This document shows positions 1 to 7,399 of a DNA stretch of 14,256 nt, piece after piece. Location: the NCBI GenBank assembly GCA_910585135.1, contig CAJUEB010000039.1, positions 1 to 14,256 on the forward strand, read 5' to 3'. The DNA is from an uncultured Eubacteriales bacterium (GTDB lineage: Bacteria > Bacillota > Clostridia > Peptostreptococcales > Anaerovoracaceae). A program made the translations under genes and the position numbers. Below the pieces are notes generated by a model. It was not told the DNA's origin, did no database searches, and worked only from the letters and a program-made list of their open reading frames with translations. How positions within the stretch are numbered: the stretch's first letter is position 1; every line of letters starts with the position of its first letter.

Positions 1-130
1 TCAGGTCGATAAAACTCTTGATCAGCGCAGGCGGCATATTGTCGATACAGTAATACCCCATGTCCTCCAAACAGTCGATCGCCTGCGTTTTGCCCGCTCC
101 TGAAAGTCCTGTTATGATGATCGCCTTCAT
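1..130 (-). CDS. rapZ: RapZ, RNase adapter/nucleotide-binding protein (5' part only)
   Basis: Only the first 43 codons are present; the gene runs off the left edge. The N-terminus MKAIIITGLSGAGKTQAI holds a Walker A P-loop (GLSGAGKT, residues 8-15), followed by the family-typical EDMGYYCIDNMPP stretch (about residues 22-34). RapZ (YvcJ) family proteins bind nucleotides; in E. coli RapZ steers sRNA-dependent control of glmS, and the Bacillus homologue sits beside glmR and whiA. The ATG at 128-130 overlaps the TGA of the upstream PHP gene (ATGA), and a strong AGGAGG (complement of 135-140) lies inside the end of that gene, so translation is probably coupled. The family call is seen directly in the sequence; the role in this organism is inferred. 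Confidence 0.95.
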   Translation of the reverse strand, partial: MKAIIITGLSGAGKTQAIDCLEDMGYYCIDNMPPALIKSFIDL

Positions 131-888
131 CCTTCCTCCTTTTCCCTGATATTCACGATACGTTTCAGATCGAGACCTGCCCGCACCGCCCGCTCTATGC
201 CTTCCTTAAAATCTCCGACCCGATCCGGCGTATGGGCGTCGCTGCTGATGATAAATTCCACCTCCGCTACCTGTGCGGCGATCTTGATCTCCTCTTCTGT
301 CAAATGCCCGTGCCAGGTATTGATCTCCATCAGCGTATCCGTCTCGGCGCAAACCTCAGCGATCGCCTTGATATCAAAAGGACCTTTATCGCCCGGATGC
401 GTGAGGATGGAAATATCATTTTGGCGCAGCGCGTTAATCACCATCTGCGTGTTAGCCTGCCGCAGCGCATCCTCACCCCATTTCAAACCCTTATTCCAAA
501 GCCAGTTGCGCACGCAGCTGCATCCAAACAATCCATAGTGATACCCAGCGATGACAAAATCAAATTCTTCGAATTCCTCCGGCCTGATATCAAGCCCATT
601 GCCATCCTTGATGATATTCGCCTCAACGCTCATCTTGACGCTCATTTTCGGATATTTTACATTCATCTTTTCCACATCATTACGCAGATTGGAAAGATCG
701 TTCCTGTTGATGCCGTAAAACAAGTGTCCCGGTCCGTGATCCGAAATTGCCACGAACTCCATATTCTGATTGAATGCCTGTCTTACATTGTCCTCTACGC
801 TCCCCTTACCATGGGAATACGTCGTATGGGTATGCAGATCATAGACCATCTCATATCTGTCTGCTATCCTCTCCAGATTATTCTCCAA
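127..888 (-). CDS. PHP-domain metal-dependent phosphoesterase
   Basis: A 253-aa PHP-domain protein with the expected metal ligands: DLHTH (17-21), H26, SDH (49-51), E89, H117, H164 and SDAHT (216-220). The family hydrolyses phosphoesters in a trinuclear metal site. Members include histidinol phosphatase and the YcdX type, and the substrate cannot be read from sequence. The start chosen is TTG (complement of 886-888), preceded by AAGGA at only 3 nt spacing; an ATG at residue 14 is the alternative but has no well-placed ribosome binding site. The start overlaps the end of murB by 11 bp and the stop overlaps rapZ by 4 bp. A PHP gene between murB and rapZ is, from recall, a common arrangement in Clostridia. 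Confidence 0.88.
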   Translation of the reverse strand: MENNLERIADRYEMVYDLHTHTTYSHGKGSVEDNVRQAFNQNMEFVAISDHGPGHLFYGINRNDLSNLRNDVEKMNVKYPKMSVKMSVEANIIKDGNGLDIRPEEFEEFDFVIAGYHYGLFGCSCVRNWLWNKGLKWGEDALRQANTQMVINALRQNDISILTHPGDKGPFDIKAIAEVCAETDTLMEINTWHGHLTEEEIKIAAQVAEVEFIISSDAHTPDRVGDFKEGIERAVRAGLDLKRIVNIREKEEG

Positions 889-1798
889 TTATCCTTACCT
901 CCGGTTCCAACATTACCCCAAATTCATCTAACACCTTCGCCTGCACGATTTCCATCAGTTGCAGGATATCGGACGCAGTCGCACCGCCCCTGTTGATGAT
1001 AAACCCGCTGTGAAGCTCCGACACCTGTGCGCCGCCTACCGTAAGTCCCTTTAATCCGGCGTCCTCGATCAGCTTGCCCGCGAAATACCCTTCCGGCCGT
1101 TTAAAAAAGCTTCCTGCGCTCGGAAAGCTCACCGGCTGCTTGGCATTACGCCGCTTCGTAAAATCAGTGATCTGCGCCCGTATCGCATCCTTATTTCCTT
1201 CGGAAAGTGCAAGCACCACATCGACCACGATATCTCCGCTCTCATGCAGCAGCGTATGCCTGTACCCCATCTGGAGTTCCGCCGCCGTCAGGTAAAAATC
1301 CCGGCTGCCGTCCCTGGAAACCAGATGAACCTTGTCAACCACATGCGCCATTTCCCCGCCGTACGCTCCGGCGTTCATGAACACTGCGCCGCCAATACTG
1401 CCCGGAATCCCCGATGCGAATTCAAAGCCAGAAAGCCCGGCCTCGGCCGCCGCCTTGGAAACTGCCGACATCGGTGTTGCCGCACCGCACAAAAGCTTGT
1501 TCTCCGTCGGAATCGCATAGTTAAATGCTTCTCCCACCTTGATAATGATGCCCCGGTAGCCGCCATCCTTTACAAGTACGTTCGAACCATTGCCCAGCAC
1601 CATAAACGGATAGCGGTACTTTTCATCCGCCAAAAGCGCCAAAACAGCCTTCAAGTCCTCCGTTTCCTGGACAATGACCATCATATCCGCATGGCCGCCC
1701 GCCCGGAAGGATGTGTGCTGCGCCATCGGTACATCCTCAAGCAAAAATTCCTCTGCCAATATATTTTTAAGAAGTTTTTTAATTTCCTTTAAACCCAT
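878..1798 (-). CDS. murB: UDP-N-acetylenolpyruvoylglucosamine reductase (MurB)
   Basis: MurB makes UDP-N-acetylmuramate by NADPH-dependent reduction of the enolpyruvyl group, the second committed step of peptidoglycan precursor synthesis in the cytoplasm. The 306-aa length is normal. Visible motifs are the FAD-binding VLGNGSNVLV (about 67-76), GIPGSIGGAVFMNAGAYG (130-147), GYRHT (178-182), SAGSFFKRP (227-235) with the catalytic Ser at 230, and the C-terminal EPEVR with the conserved Glu at 300. The ATG at 1796-1798 is preceded by AAGGCGG, which overlaps the stop of the upstream membrane gene, leaving a 5-bp gap. The gene lies in an operon with the PHP gene and rapZ. Confidence 0.97.
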   Translation of the reverse strand: MGLKEIKKLLKNILAEEFLLEDVPMAQHTSFRAGGHADMMVIVQETEDLKAVLALLADEKYRYPFMVLGNGSNVLVKDGGYRGIIIKVGEAFNYAIPTENKLLCGAATPMSAVSKAAAEAGLSGFEFASGIPGSIGGAVFMNAGAYGGEMAHVVDKVHLVSRDGSRDFYLTAAELQMGYRHTLLHESGDIVVDVVLALSEGNKDAIRAQITDFTKRRNAKQPVSFPSAGSFFKRPEGYFAGKLIEDAGLKGLTVGGAQVSELHSGFIINRGGATASDILQLMEIVQAKVLDEFGVMLEPEVRIIGE

Positions 1799-1803
1799 CT
1801 CAT

Positions 1804-3060
1804 TTACCGCCTTTTTTGTCTTCCTCTTTTCTGCCGCTCTCTCTTTTCCCGCTTTATCCTGTATTTATCAACTTTATAATCGGATAGATTCGTTGAAAAT
1901 CCGCGTTTTTCCAACTTCCGATTGACCGCGCGGGACATATATGCATACAGTACCACGAACACCGGGATACCCACGATCATGCCGATAAAGCCAAACAATC
2001 CGCCCCCGATGAGTACTGCGAAAAGCACCCAGAAGCTGCCGATCCCCGTTGACTCGCCCAGGATCTTCGGTCCGAGGATGTTGCCGTCAAACTGCTGCAA
2101 GCAAAGGATGAATACCAGAAACCACAGGCATTGATGCACATCCACCATCAAAAGCAGGAGAGCCGAAGGAACAGCGCCGATGAACGGTCCGAAAAACGGG
2201 ATGATATTGGTGATCGCGACGATGCAGCTGATCAATAGAGTATATTCCCATCCGAAAATGCTCATGCATACAAAGCAGATCACGCCGATAATCGCCGAGT
2301 CGATGACCTTGCCGTTAATGAAGCTGCCAAATGTCCGATTGGTAAAAGCCGCTCCCTGCATAATTTCTTCCGCAGTGTCCTCCTTGCATACGGCGACGAT
2401 GAATTTTTTGATCTGGGCGGCGAAGGTATCCTTGCTGTTGAGAAAATAAGCGCAGATGATCACCGCAATAAACAAGTTTTTGATGATATTGAGGATGCCC
2501 AGGACGCCTTCGGAAATACCGATCGCGATCGAGGTATATTCCGGAAGCAAAGTTTCCGTCACAAAGACGGTCGCATGATCGATGAAGTTATCGATCAGCC
2601 CATCCGCCATCACGCGCGCCTGCGGATAATGGATCAGCTTCTCATCCAGCCAGTCCTGTAACACGCTCATGCTCGAAGGCAGCATCTCGATAATTTTGAT
2701 GATGCTGTCGATCAGGCCCGGCACGATCATCCACAGCACGCCGATCACCACGACAAACAGCAGGATCACCGCTACGATCGTCCCCAGCGCTTTCGAAACA
2801 GTCAGCGACCGGGGAAACCTGCGCTTTCCCCGGTTCAATAACACATACGTATTCCGGACCGTGAAATTATATACAGGACATAGCAAATATGCCATCACCA
2901 GACCATAGATAAAGGGCATCAGCACCCTGGTAAGCATGCCGAGAATTTCCTCGACCGCCTTGATCCTGTAGATGGCAAAAAATACAAGAATACTGCATAA
3001 AATTACAAGAAATGCAGTAGCGCCCGCCTTGATATGCCGCTCGTCCAGACGTATCTTCAT
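1804..3060 (-). CDS. AI-2E family transporter (YdiK/PerM-like membrane protein)
   Basis: A 418-aa integral membrane protein of the AI-2E transporter family (formerly UPF0118). Hydrophobic segments lie near residues 14-32, 43-62, 92-115, 186-207, 254-284, 286-306, 311-325 and 342-372. Family hallmarks are NIIPFFGPFIGAVP (285-298), QQFDGNILGPKILG (322-335) and the glycine-rich GGGLFGFIGMIVGIP (352-366). The C-terminus is strongly basic (KREKRERQKRGRQKRR), probably cytoplasmic. Members have been linked to AI-2 export or Na+/H+ antiport, so the substrate here is unknown. The ATG at 3058-3060 follows AGAGGTGG. It is the first gene of the run to murB, PHP and rapZ, with only 5 bp before murB. Confidence 0.9.
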   Translation of the reverse strand: MKIRLDERHIKAGATAFLVILCSILVFFAIYRIKAVEEILGMLTRVLMPFIYGLVMAYLLCPVYNFTVRNTYVLLNRGKRRFPRSLTVSKALGTIVAVILLFVVVIGVLWMIVPGLIDSIIKIIEMLPSSMSVLQDWLDEKLIHYPQARVMADGLIDNFIDHATVFVTETLLPEYTSIAIGISEGVLGILNIIKNLFIAVIICAYFLNSKDTFAAQIKKFIVAVCKEDTAEEIMQGAAFTNRTFGSFINGKVIDSAIIGVICFVCMSIFGWEYTLLISCIVAITNIIPFFGPFIGAVPSALLLLMVDVHQCLWFLVFILCLQQFDGNILGPKILGESTGIGSFWVLFAVLIGGGLFGFIGMIVGIPVFVVLYAYMSRAVNRKLEKRGFSTNLSDYKVDKYRIKREKRERQKRGRQKRR

Positions 3061-3080
3061 GAAACCACCTCTATTGTTAT

Positions 3081-3109
3081 ATTTTACAATAATTTATATA
3101 TAAAGTCTT
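3081..3109 (-). promoter_or_regulatory. Possible promoter of the AI-2E/murB/PHP/rapZ operon
   Basis: On the minus strand AAGACT (complement of 3104-3109) is 17 bp from TAAAAT (complement of 3081-3086). The -10 matches 5 of 6 bases and the -35 only 3 of 6. The predicted start lies almost at the ribosome binding site, giving a very short leader. The surrounding DNA is very AT-rich, so other placements are possible. Confidence 0.3.
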
Positions 3110-3157
3110 CCTATTTTTCATTTCTTATAAAAAATTTATTTTTTTCACTATTTAGGG

Positions 3158-3185
3158 TTGAATTTGCCATCTTCTGGTGTATAAT
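3158..3185 (+). promoter_or_regulatory. Probable argGH promoter
   Basis: TTGAAT (3158-3163) and a perfect TATAAT (3180-3185) are separated by 16 bp, followed by further AT-rich bases. Transcription would begin near 3191, giving a leader of about 70 nt. The ARG-box-like sites lie just downstream, where a bound repressor would block initiation or early elongation. Confidence 0.6.
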
Positions 3186-3197
3186 AATAACATGTTA

Positions 3198-3221
3198 TAC
3201 ATATTTATTCATAAATATTCA
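3198..3221. promoter_or_regulatory. Two overlapping ARG-box-like sites (candidate ArgR operator)
   Basis: The ArgR consensus core is TGAAT-WWWW-ATTCA. TACATATTTATTCA (3198-3211) and TTCATAAATATTCA (3208-3221) each match 12 of 14 positions, with a perfect right half and two mismatches in the left half. Their centres are 10 bp apart, about one helical turn. Position just after the argGH -10 box fits arginine repression. The AT-rich setting raises the chance of coincidence. Confidence 0.42.
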
Positions 3222-3262
3222 TCCATATACGGATGTCACCAGTTTTCAGGAGGATTACAAAA

Positions 3263-4531
3263 ATGGCGAAAGAAAAGGTAGTATTAGCCTATTCCGGTGG
3301 ACTCGATACATCCATCATCATGACATGGCTAAAGGAAAATTACGACTATGACGTGATCGCAGTGTGCTGTAACGCAGGGCAAAAGGAAGACTTCGAGGCG
3401 ATTGAAAAGAAAGCGATGGCCACAGGTGCGTTCAAGGCATACACGGTCGATATACGGGAAGAATTCATCACCGATTTTATCTGGCCTACGCTGAAAGCAG
3501 GCGCGATATACGAAGGACAATATATGCTGGGAACCTCCATGGCGAGACCGTTAATGGCGAAAAAATTAGTGGAGATCGCCCAGAAGGAGGAAGCATTCTA
3601 TATCGCCCATGGCTGCACGGGAAAAGGAAACGACCAGGTTCGTTTCGAAACGACGATCCAAGCGCTCGATCCCGCCATTAAGATCATCGCACCTTGGCGG
3701 TTCTGGGATCTCCAGTCCCGTGAGGAACTGATCGCTTATGCGAAATCCCACAATATTCCGATCAACCAGACGGAAGCGAAGATCTACAGCCGTGACGAAA
3801 ATATCTGGCACATCAGCCACGAAGGCGGCGAATTGGAAAACCCATGGAATGAGCATTATAAGACCATCCACGTGCTTAGCGTACCGCCGGAAGACGCCCC
3901 GGACGAAATCACATACGTAGATATTGATTTTGAACAGGGAATCCCCGTTGGCCTGAACGGTCAGAAAATGAATCCGATCGAGCTTCTGACAAAGCTCAAT
4001 GAGCTGGGAAGCAAAAACGGCGTCGGCACGGCAGACATCATCGAAAACCGCCTCGTGGGCATGAAATCCAGGGGCGTATACGAAACACCGGGAGGAACGA
4101 TCCTCTTTGCCGCACATACCGGTCTCGAACAGCTGATTTTAGACAGGGATACCACACAGTATAAGAACATCGTCGCACAGAAATTCGCCCAGCTCGTATA
4201 TGACGGACTCTGGTATACGCCTGTGCGCGAAGCTATCAGCGCATTCGTGGACGTAACGCAGAAGCAAGTGACCGGAACGGTAAAAATGAAGCTCTACAAA
4301 GGTTCTGCCACGGTGGCAGGAAGGAAGTCGCCTTACTCGCTTTACAATGAAGAATTCGCTACATTCAGCAAAGACGACGTATACGACCAGAGCGATGCGG
4401 AAGGGTTCATCAACCTCTTCTCGCTGCCGCTCAAGATCCGCGCCATACAGAAACAAACAGTTGAAGGAGGAGCTAAGGAACATGAAGCTTTGGAAAGGAA
4501 GGTTCTCAAAGGCATCGACTTCGTCGGCTGA
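3263..4531 (+). CDS. argG: Argininosuccinate synthase
   Basis: Condenses citrulline and aspartate with ATP to form argininosuccinate, the penultimate step of arginine synthesis. The 422-aa protein has the ATP-pyrophosphatase loop SGGLDTS (11-17), EGQYMLGTSMARPL (84-97) and AHGCTGKGNDQVRFE (115-129), all diagnostic of the family. The start chosen is ATG at 3263, 8 nt after CAGGAGGA (3247-3254); an in-frame ATG at 3233 lies upstream of that site and would add a non-conserved decapeptide. Odd feature: the family is usually near 400 aa, but here the frame continues past the usual end, through the argH ribosome binding site and 50 bp into argH, giving a hydrophilic tail after LKIRAIQ. Catalysis should be unaffected. 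Confidence 0.96.
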   Translation: MAKEKVVLAYSGGLDTSIIMTWLKENYDYDVIAVCCNAGQKEDFEAIEKKAMATGAFKAYTVDIREEFITDFIWPTLKAGAIYEGQYMLGTSMARPLMAKKLVEIAQKEEAFYIAHGCTGKGNDQVRFETTIQALDPAIKIIAPWRFWDLQSREELIAYAKSHNIPINQTEAKIYSRDENIWHISHEGGELENPWNEHYKTIHVLSVPPEDAPDEITYVDIDFEQGIPVGLNGQKMNPIELLTKLNELGSKNGVGTADIIENRLVGMKSRGVYETPGGTILFAAHTGLEQLILDRDTTQYKNIVAQKFAQLVYDGLWYTPVREAISAFVDVTQKQVTGTVKMKLYKGSATVAGRKSPYSLYNEEFATFSKDDVYDQSDAEGFINLFSLPLKIRAIQKQTVEGGAKEHEALERKVLKGIDFVG

Positions 4532-5852
4532 TGAATTCAATGCCTCCATCGAATTTGACCAGCGGATGTACCGCGAGGACATCGCCGGCAGCATCGCCCA
4601 TGCCCAGATGCTGGGAAAGCAAGGCATTATCACGGAGGAAGAGTCACAGCTCATCGTCAAAACGCTAAAGGAAATCCTGGCGGATATCGAGGCCGGCAAG
4701 ATCGAATTTACCATCGAATCTGAGGATATCCACATGAACATCGAAACCGTGCTGACAGAGCGGATCGGCGATACCGGCAAAAAGCTTCATACGGCAAGAA
4801 GCAGGAACGACCAGGTAGCGGTAGACATCAGGCTTTACATGAAGAAGGAAACCGCCGCCATCGATACGCTTTTACAGGAGCTGATGGACGCCCTCGAAAA
4901 GCTGGCAAAGGAGCATACCGATACGGTAATGCCAGGCTATACCCATTTGCAAAGGGCGCAGCCCGTCACGCTGGCTTACCACCTGCTGGCCTATTACCAA
5001 ATGTTTTCCCGCGATAAAGAACGTTTCGCAGACTGCCTTGCGCGCATCGACAGGCTTCCGCTCGGAAGCGGCGCCCTGGCAGGCACTACATATAACACAG
5101 ACAGGGACTTTCTCGCCGAAAAGCTGGGCTTTGCCAGCGTCCTGCCTAACGGCATGGACGCTGTGGCCGACAGGGACTTTGCGATTGAATTCATCGACTG
5201 CTGTGCCATCGCCATGATGCACCTGTCCCGGTTCTGTGAGGAGCTGATTCTCTGGAGTTCCGTAGAATTCAGCTTCATCGAAATGGATGATGCCTACTCC
5301 ACCGGAAGCAGCATCATGCCGCAGAAAAAAAATCCTGATATGGCAGAGCTGATCCGCGGCAAGACGGGAAGGGTCTACGGCGACCTGATGAGCCTCCTGA
5401 CCATCTGCAAGGGGCTGCCGCTGGCATACAACAAGGATTTGCAGGAGGATAAACTGCCTGTATTCGATGCCGCCGACACGCTCAAGGCTTCCTTAGGGAT
5501 CTTCACCGAAATGATCCTCACCATGAAGGTTCAAAAAGAAAACATGGAAAGCGCAGCCAAATACGGTTACATGAACGCTACCGACGCTGCCGACTACCTG
5601 GTTTCCAAGGGCATCCCATTCCGGGACTGTCACGAAATTATCGGCAGGATCGTGCTTCACTGCATCGGCAAGGGCATTGCCATCGAGGAAATGACGATGG
5701 AAGAATTCAAATCCTTCTCGGAGAAATTCGAAGAAGATATTTATGAAAAAATCGCAGTCAGAAGCTGCATCAAGGCCAAGAAATCAAAAGGCTCTACTTC
5801 CTTTGAAAGCGTGAAGGAGCAGCTTCGTGCCATACAGGAATCATCCAAATAA
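4482..5852 (+). CDS. argH: Argininosuccinate lyase
   Basis: Cleaves argininosuccinate to arginine and fumarate, the last step of arginine synthesis; the family acts as a cytoplasmic homotetramer. The 456-aa length is typical. Motifs are the N-terminal MKLWKGRFSK, HTARSRNDQV (103-112), GYTHLQRAQP (152-161) with the active-site His at 155, LPLGSGALAGT (192-202) and the superfamily signature GSSIMPQKKNPD (275-286) carrying the catalytic serine loop. The ATG at 4482 follows AAGGAGGAGCTAAGGAA. It lies 50 bp inside the argG frame, so the two genes are co-transcribed and probably translationally coupled. Starting further upstream would add about 45 non-homologous residues encoded over argG and is rejected. 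Confidence 0.96.
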   Translation: MKLWKGRFSKASTSSADEFNASIEFDQRMYREDIAGSIAHAQMLGKQGIITEEESQLIVKTLKEILADIEAGKIEFTIESEDIHMNIETVLTERIGDTGKKLHTARSRNDQVAVDIRLYMKKETAAIDTLLQELMDALEKLAKEHTDTVMPGYTHLQRAQPVTLAYHLLAYYQMFSRDKERFADCLARIDRLPLGSGALAGTTYNTDRDFLAEKLGFASVLPNGMDAVADRDFAIEFIDCCAIAMMHLSRFCEELILWSSVEFSFIEMDDAYSTGSSIMPQKKNPDMAELIRGKTGRVYGDLMSLLTICKGLPLAYNKDLQEDKLPVFDAADTLKASLGIFTEMILTMKVQKENMESAAKYGYMNATDAADYLVSKGIPFRDCHEIIGRIVLHCIGKGIAIEEMTMEEFKSFSEKFEEDIYEKIAVRSCIKAKKSKGSTSFESVKEQLRAIQESSK

Positions 5853-5858
5853 TTCCTC

Positions 5859-5907
5859 AAAAAAGAAAGAGTGCAAGGGATGCGATCCCCTGCACTCTTT
5901 CTTTTTT
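5859..5907. terminator. Bidirectional intrinsic terminator between argH and the Fic-like gene
   Basis: A 23-bp stem (5859-5881 with 5885-5907) closes a GCG triloop with a single A/C mismatch (5876/5890). The A run on the left and T run on the right are part of the stem, so the hairpin is followed by a U tract in either direction. It lies just after the argH stop and just beyond the stop of the convergent minus-strand gene, serving both. Confidence 0.92.
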
Positions 5908-5944
5908 TGCTCCTCTTTGCGGCCTCTCACGCAAGCCCGCCACG

Positions 5945-6691
5945 TTAAACCCCTTGCGGGTTATTGTTCAGATATTCCCTGCAAGCATCGATCGTTCCCT
6001 GCATCTTATCGTATACAGCCTTGCAGAGGAACTGGTAAAACTCCTCCTGCCTGTGTCCCTTGAGGCACTCGCCCACGATCGTAAAATAATCCTGCCTGTC
6101 GATCGGCATATTGATCGGCGCAAGACCGTTCTCCATTAGGTAATAATTCATGGCAAATATGGCAAGCTCTCCGCTGTATTCCTGAAACGGATAGATGTCA
6201 ATCAGCTTATTATGTACGTACATCGCCTTTAAAATCACATTGTCTCCCGCCTCCGGGCTGTATATCCTGCGCATCGCATCATCCAGCTTTGCTTCCACAT
6301 CGGAAGAATGCGCCGGGACATGGTTAAAGGCGTAGACAACGGGATTGGATTTGCGAAAATACCCGTCCTCGTCCTGCGACAGTATTTTATAGGCGCTGAT
6401 GAGCAGATACTTATCCAGATAATTTCCCATCTCCAGGCAATTATATGCCACCCTGATCACATTTCCAAAATTTTGAATAAATAGATAATCACCCACGGAG
6501 ACATCCTTTTGCAGATCACCGCCGTTCAAAATCTCTTCGATTTTGATCTTTTCATGCTTGGCAGTCCGCACGATCAGCGATCCTCTTATCATATCCACTT
6601 TGTTCACTTCCCTGACCGCAGATTTCAGCAACCTGTCGCGCGCAAACATCGCAGCCAGTTCTTTCTTCATCTCGTATAATTCTTCATGCAT
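5945..6691 (-). CDS. Fic-fold-like protein with degenerate active-site motif
   Basis: A 248-aa soluble protein. Residues 1-110 are not recognised. Residues about 118-225 resemble a Fic core: a VPAHSSDVEAKLDDAM stretch (about 125-140) like the region before the Fic helices, then AMYVHNKLIDIYPFQEYSGELA (156-177) at the place of the catalytic HPFxxGNGRxxR loop, then a Fic-like MNYYLMENGLAPI helix and end (181-193). The catalytic His is Tyr (167), and the Asn and Arg positions read Ser and Glu, so AMP transfer by the usual mechanism looks impossible. Start ATG follows TAGGAGA at good spacing. It is transcribed alone, divergent from the phosphoesterase and convergent with argH. The fold call is inferred from pattern; the function is unknown. 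Confidence 0.6.
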   Translation of the reverse strand: MHEELYEMKKELAAMFARDRLLKSAVREVNKVDMIRGSLIVRTAKHEKIKIEEILNGGDLQKDVSVGDYLFIQNFGNVIRVAYNCLEMGNYLDKYLLISAYKILSQDEDGYFRKSNPVVYAFNHVPAHSSDVEAKLDDAMRRIYSPEAGDNVILKAMYVHNKLIDIYPFQEYSGELAIFAMNYYLMENGLAPINMPIDRQDYFTIVGECLKGHRQEEFYQFLCKAVYDKMQGTIDACREYLNNNPQGV

Positions 6692-6718
6692 AAAGCGTCT
6701 CCTATATTCTTTTCATTT

Positions 6719-6747
6719 ATTTTACTGTAAAATCAAAGGCTAGTCAA
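6719..6747 (-). promoter_or_regulatory. Promoter of the Fic-like gene
   Basis: On the minus strand TTGACT (complement of 6742-6747) is separated by exactly 17 bp from TAAAAT (complement of 6719-6724). Each box matches 5 of 6 consensus bases. The leader would be about 20 nt, ending in a TAGGAG ribosome binding site. Confidence 0.7.
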
Positions 6748-6775
6748 GACAGACAGATTATGGTAAACTGAAGCT

Positions 6776-7324
6776 ATGAAAATATTTGTAATCGGCGACA
6801 CACACGGAAAATTAAATAAAGTGCGGGATATCTATCCCAAGCTGAAAAACATCGACCTGATCGTCCACACGGGCGACTACCTAAGAGACGCACAAGCACT
6901 TTCCCGGGAATTAAATGTCCCCGTAACCGCCGTCAAGGGAAACTGCGACGGAAGTTTTTCGGAAAGCGATTTTAAAACCATTGAGACGGAATACGGCAAG
7001 CTCCTGCTCACGCATGGCCATATGGAAAACGTCAAGCTCCAATTATCAAACTTGATGTACAAGGCGATGGAAAATCAATGCCGGGCGGTGCTGTTCGGGC
7101 ATACCCACCAGGCGCTCATCGACGAAGCGAACGGGATACATTTTATCAATCCCGGCAGCCTCACGCACCCCAGGGACGGCAGCAGCGGCTCTTACGCCAT
7201 CGTTCGTACCACGGAGGACAGCCTTGATGCGTCCATCGTCTATTATTCTACCATCATGGGCGGCCATAAAAAAACACAGGCTGGCTATATCCGCAATCTA
7301 CTCAATTACAGTGACAGGTTCTAA
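6776..7324 (+). CDS. YfcE/MJ0936-type metallophosphoesterase
   Basis: A 182-aa calcineurin-like phosphoesterase with the full two-metal ligand set: GDTHG (D8, H10), GD (33-34), GNCD (55-58), THGH (79-82), GHTH (108-111) and INPGS (124-128). The family hydrolyses phosphodiesters in vitro and its natural substrate is generally unknown. After the core comes a short non-conserved tail (about 158-182). The ATG at 6776 has no convincing Shine-Dalgarno; only CTGAAG lies just ahead, in contrast with nearly every other gene here. A candidate -10 (TAAACT, 6764-6769) sits so close to the ATG that the mRNA could be leaderless or nearly so. It is divergent from the Fic-like gene. Confidence 0.9.
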   Translation: MKIFVIGDTHGKLNKVRDIYPKLKNIDLIVHTGDYLRDAQALSRELNVPVTAVKGNCDGSFSESDFKTIETEYGKLLLTHGHMENVKLQLSNLMYKAMENQCRAVLFGHTHQALIDEANGIHFINPGSLTHPRDGSSGSYAIVRTTEDSLDASIVYYSTIMGGHKKTQAGYIRNLLNYSDRF

Positions 7325-7399
7325 CGCAGGCGGCCAAGCAGCATTCCCGCAACCAATGCGATCCCATACGCCAAAAATCCATCACAAAGGAGGAAACCG

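Noticed and set aside
232..996. Long plus-strand open frame (254 codons) over the PHP and murB genes
   Set aside because: It is antisense to two genes with clear family motifs, spans their junction, and shows no recognisable domain or ribosome binding site. It is a product of codon bias.
3233..3262. Earlier ATG for argG at 3233
   Set aside because: It lies upstream of the strong AGGAGG that serves the ATG at 3263 and adds residues not seen in the family.
3566..4117. Minus-strand open frame of 183 codons inside argG
   Set aside because: Antisense to a fully conserved argG; no family resemblance and no promoter or terminator.
4139..4780. Minus-strand open frame of 213 codons over the argG/argH junction
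   Set aside because: Low-complexity Ser/Met-rich translation antisense to conserved enzymes; a shadow.
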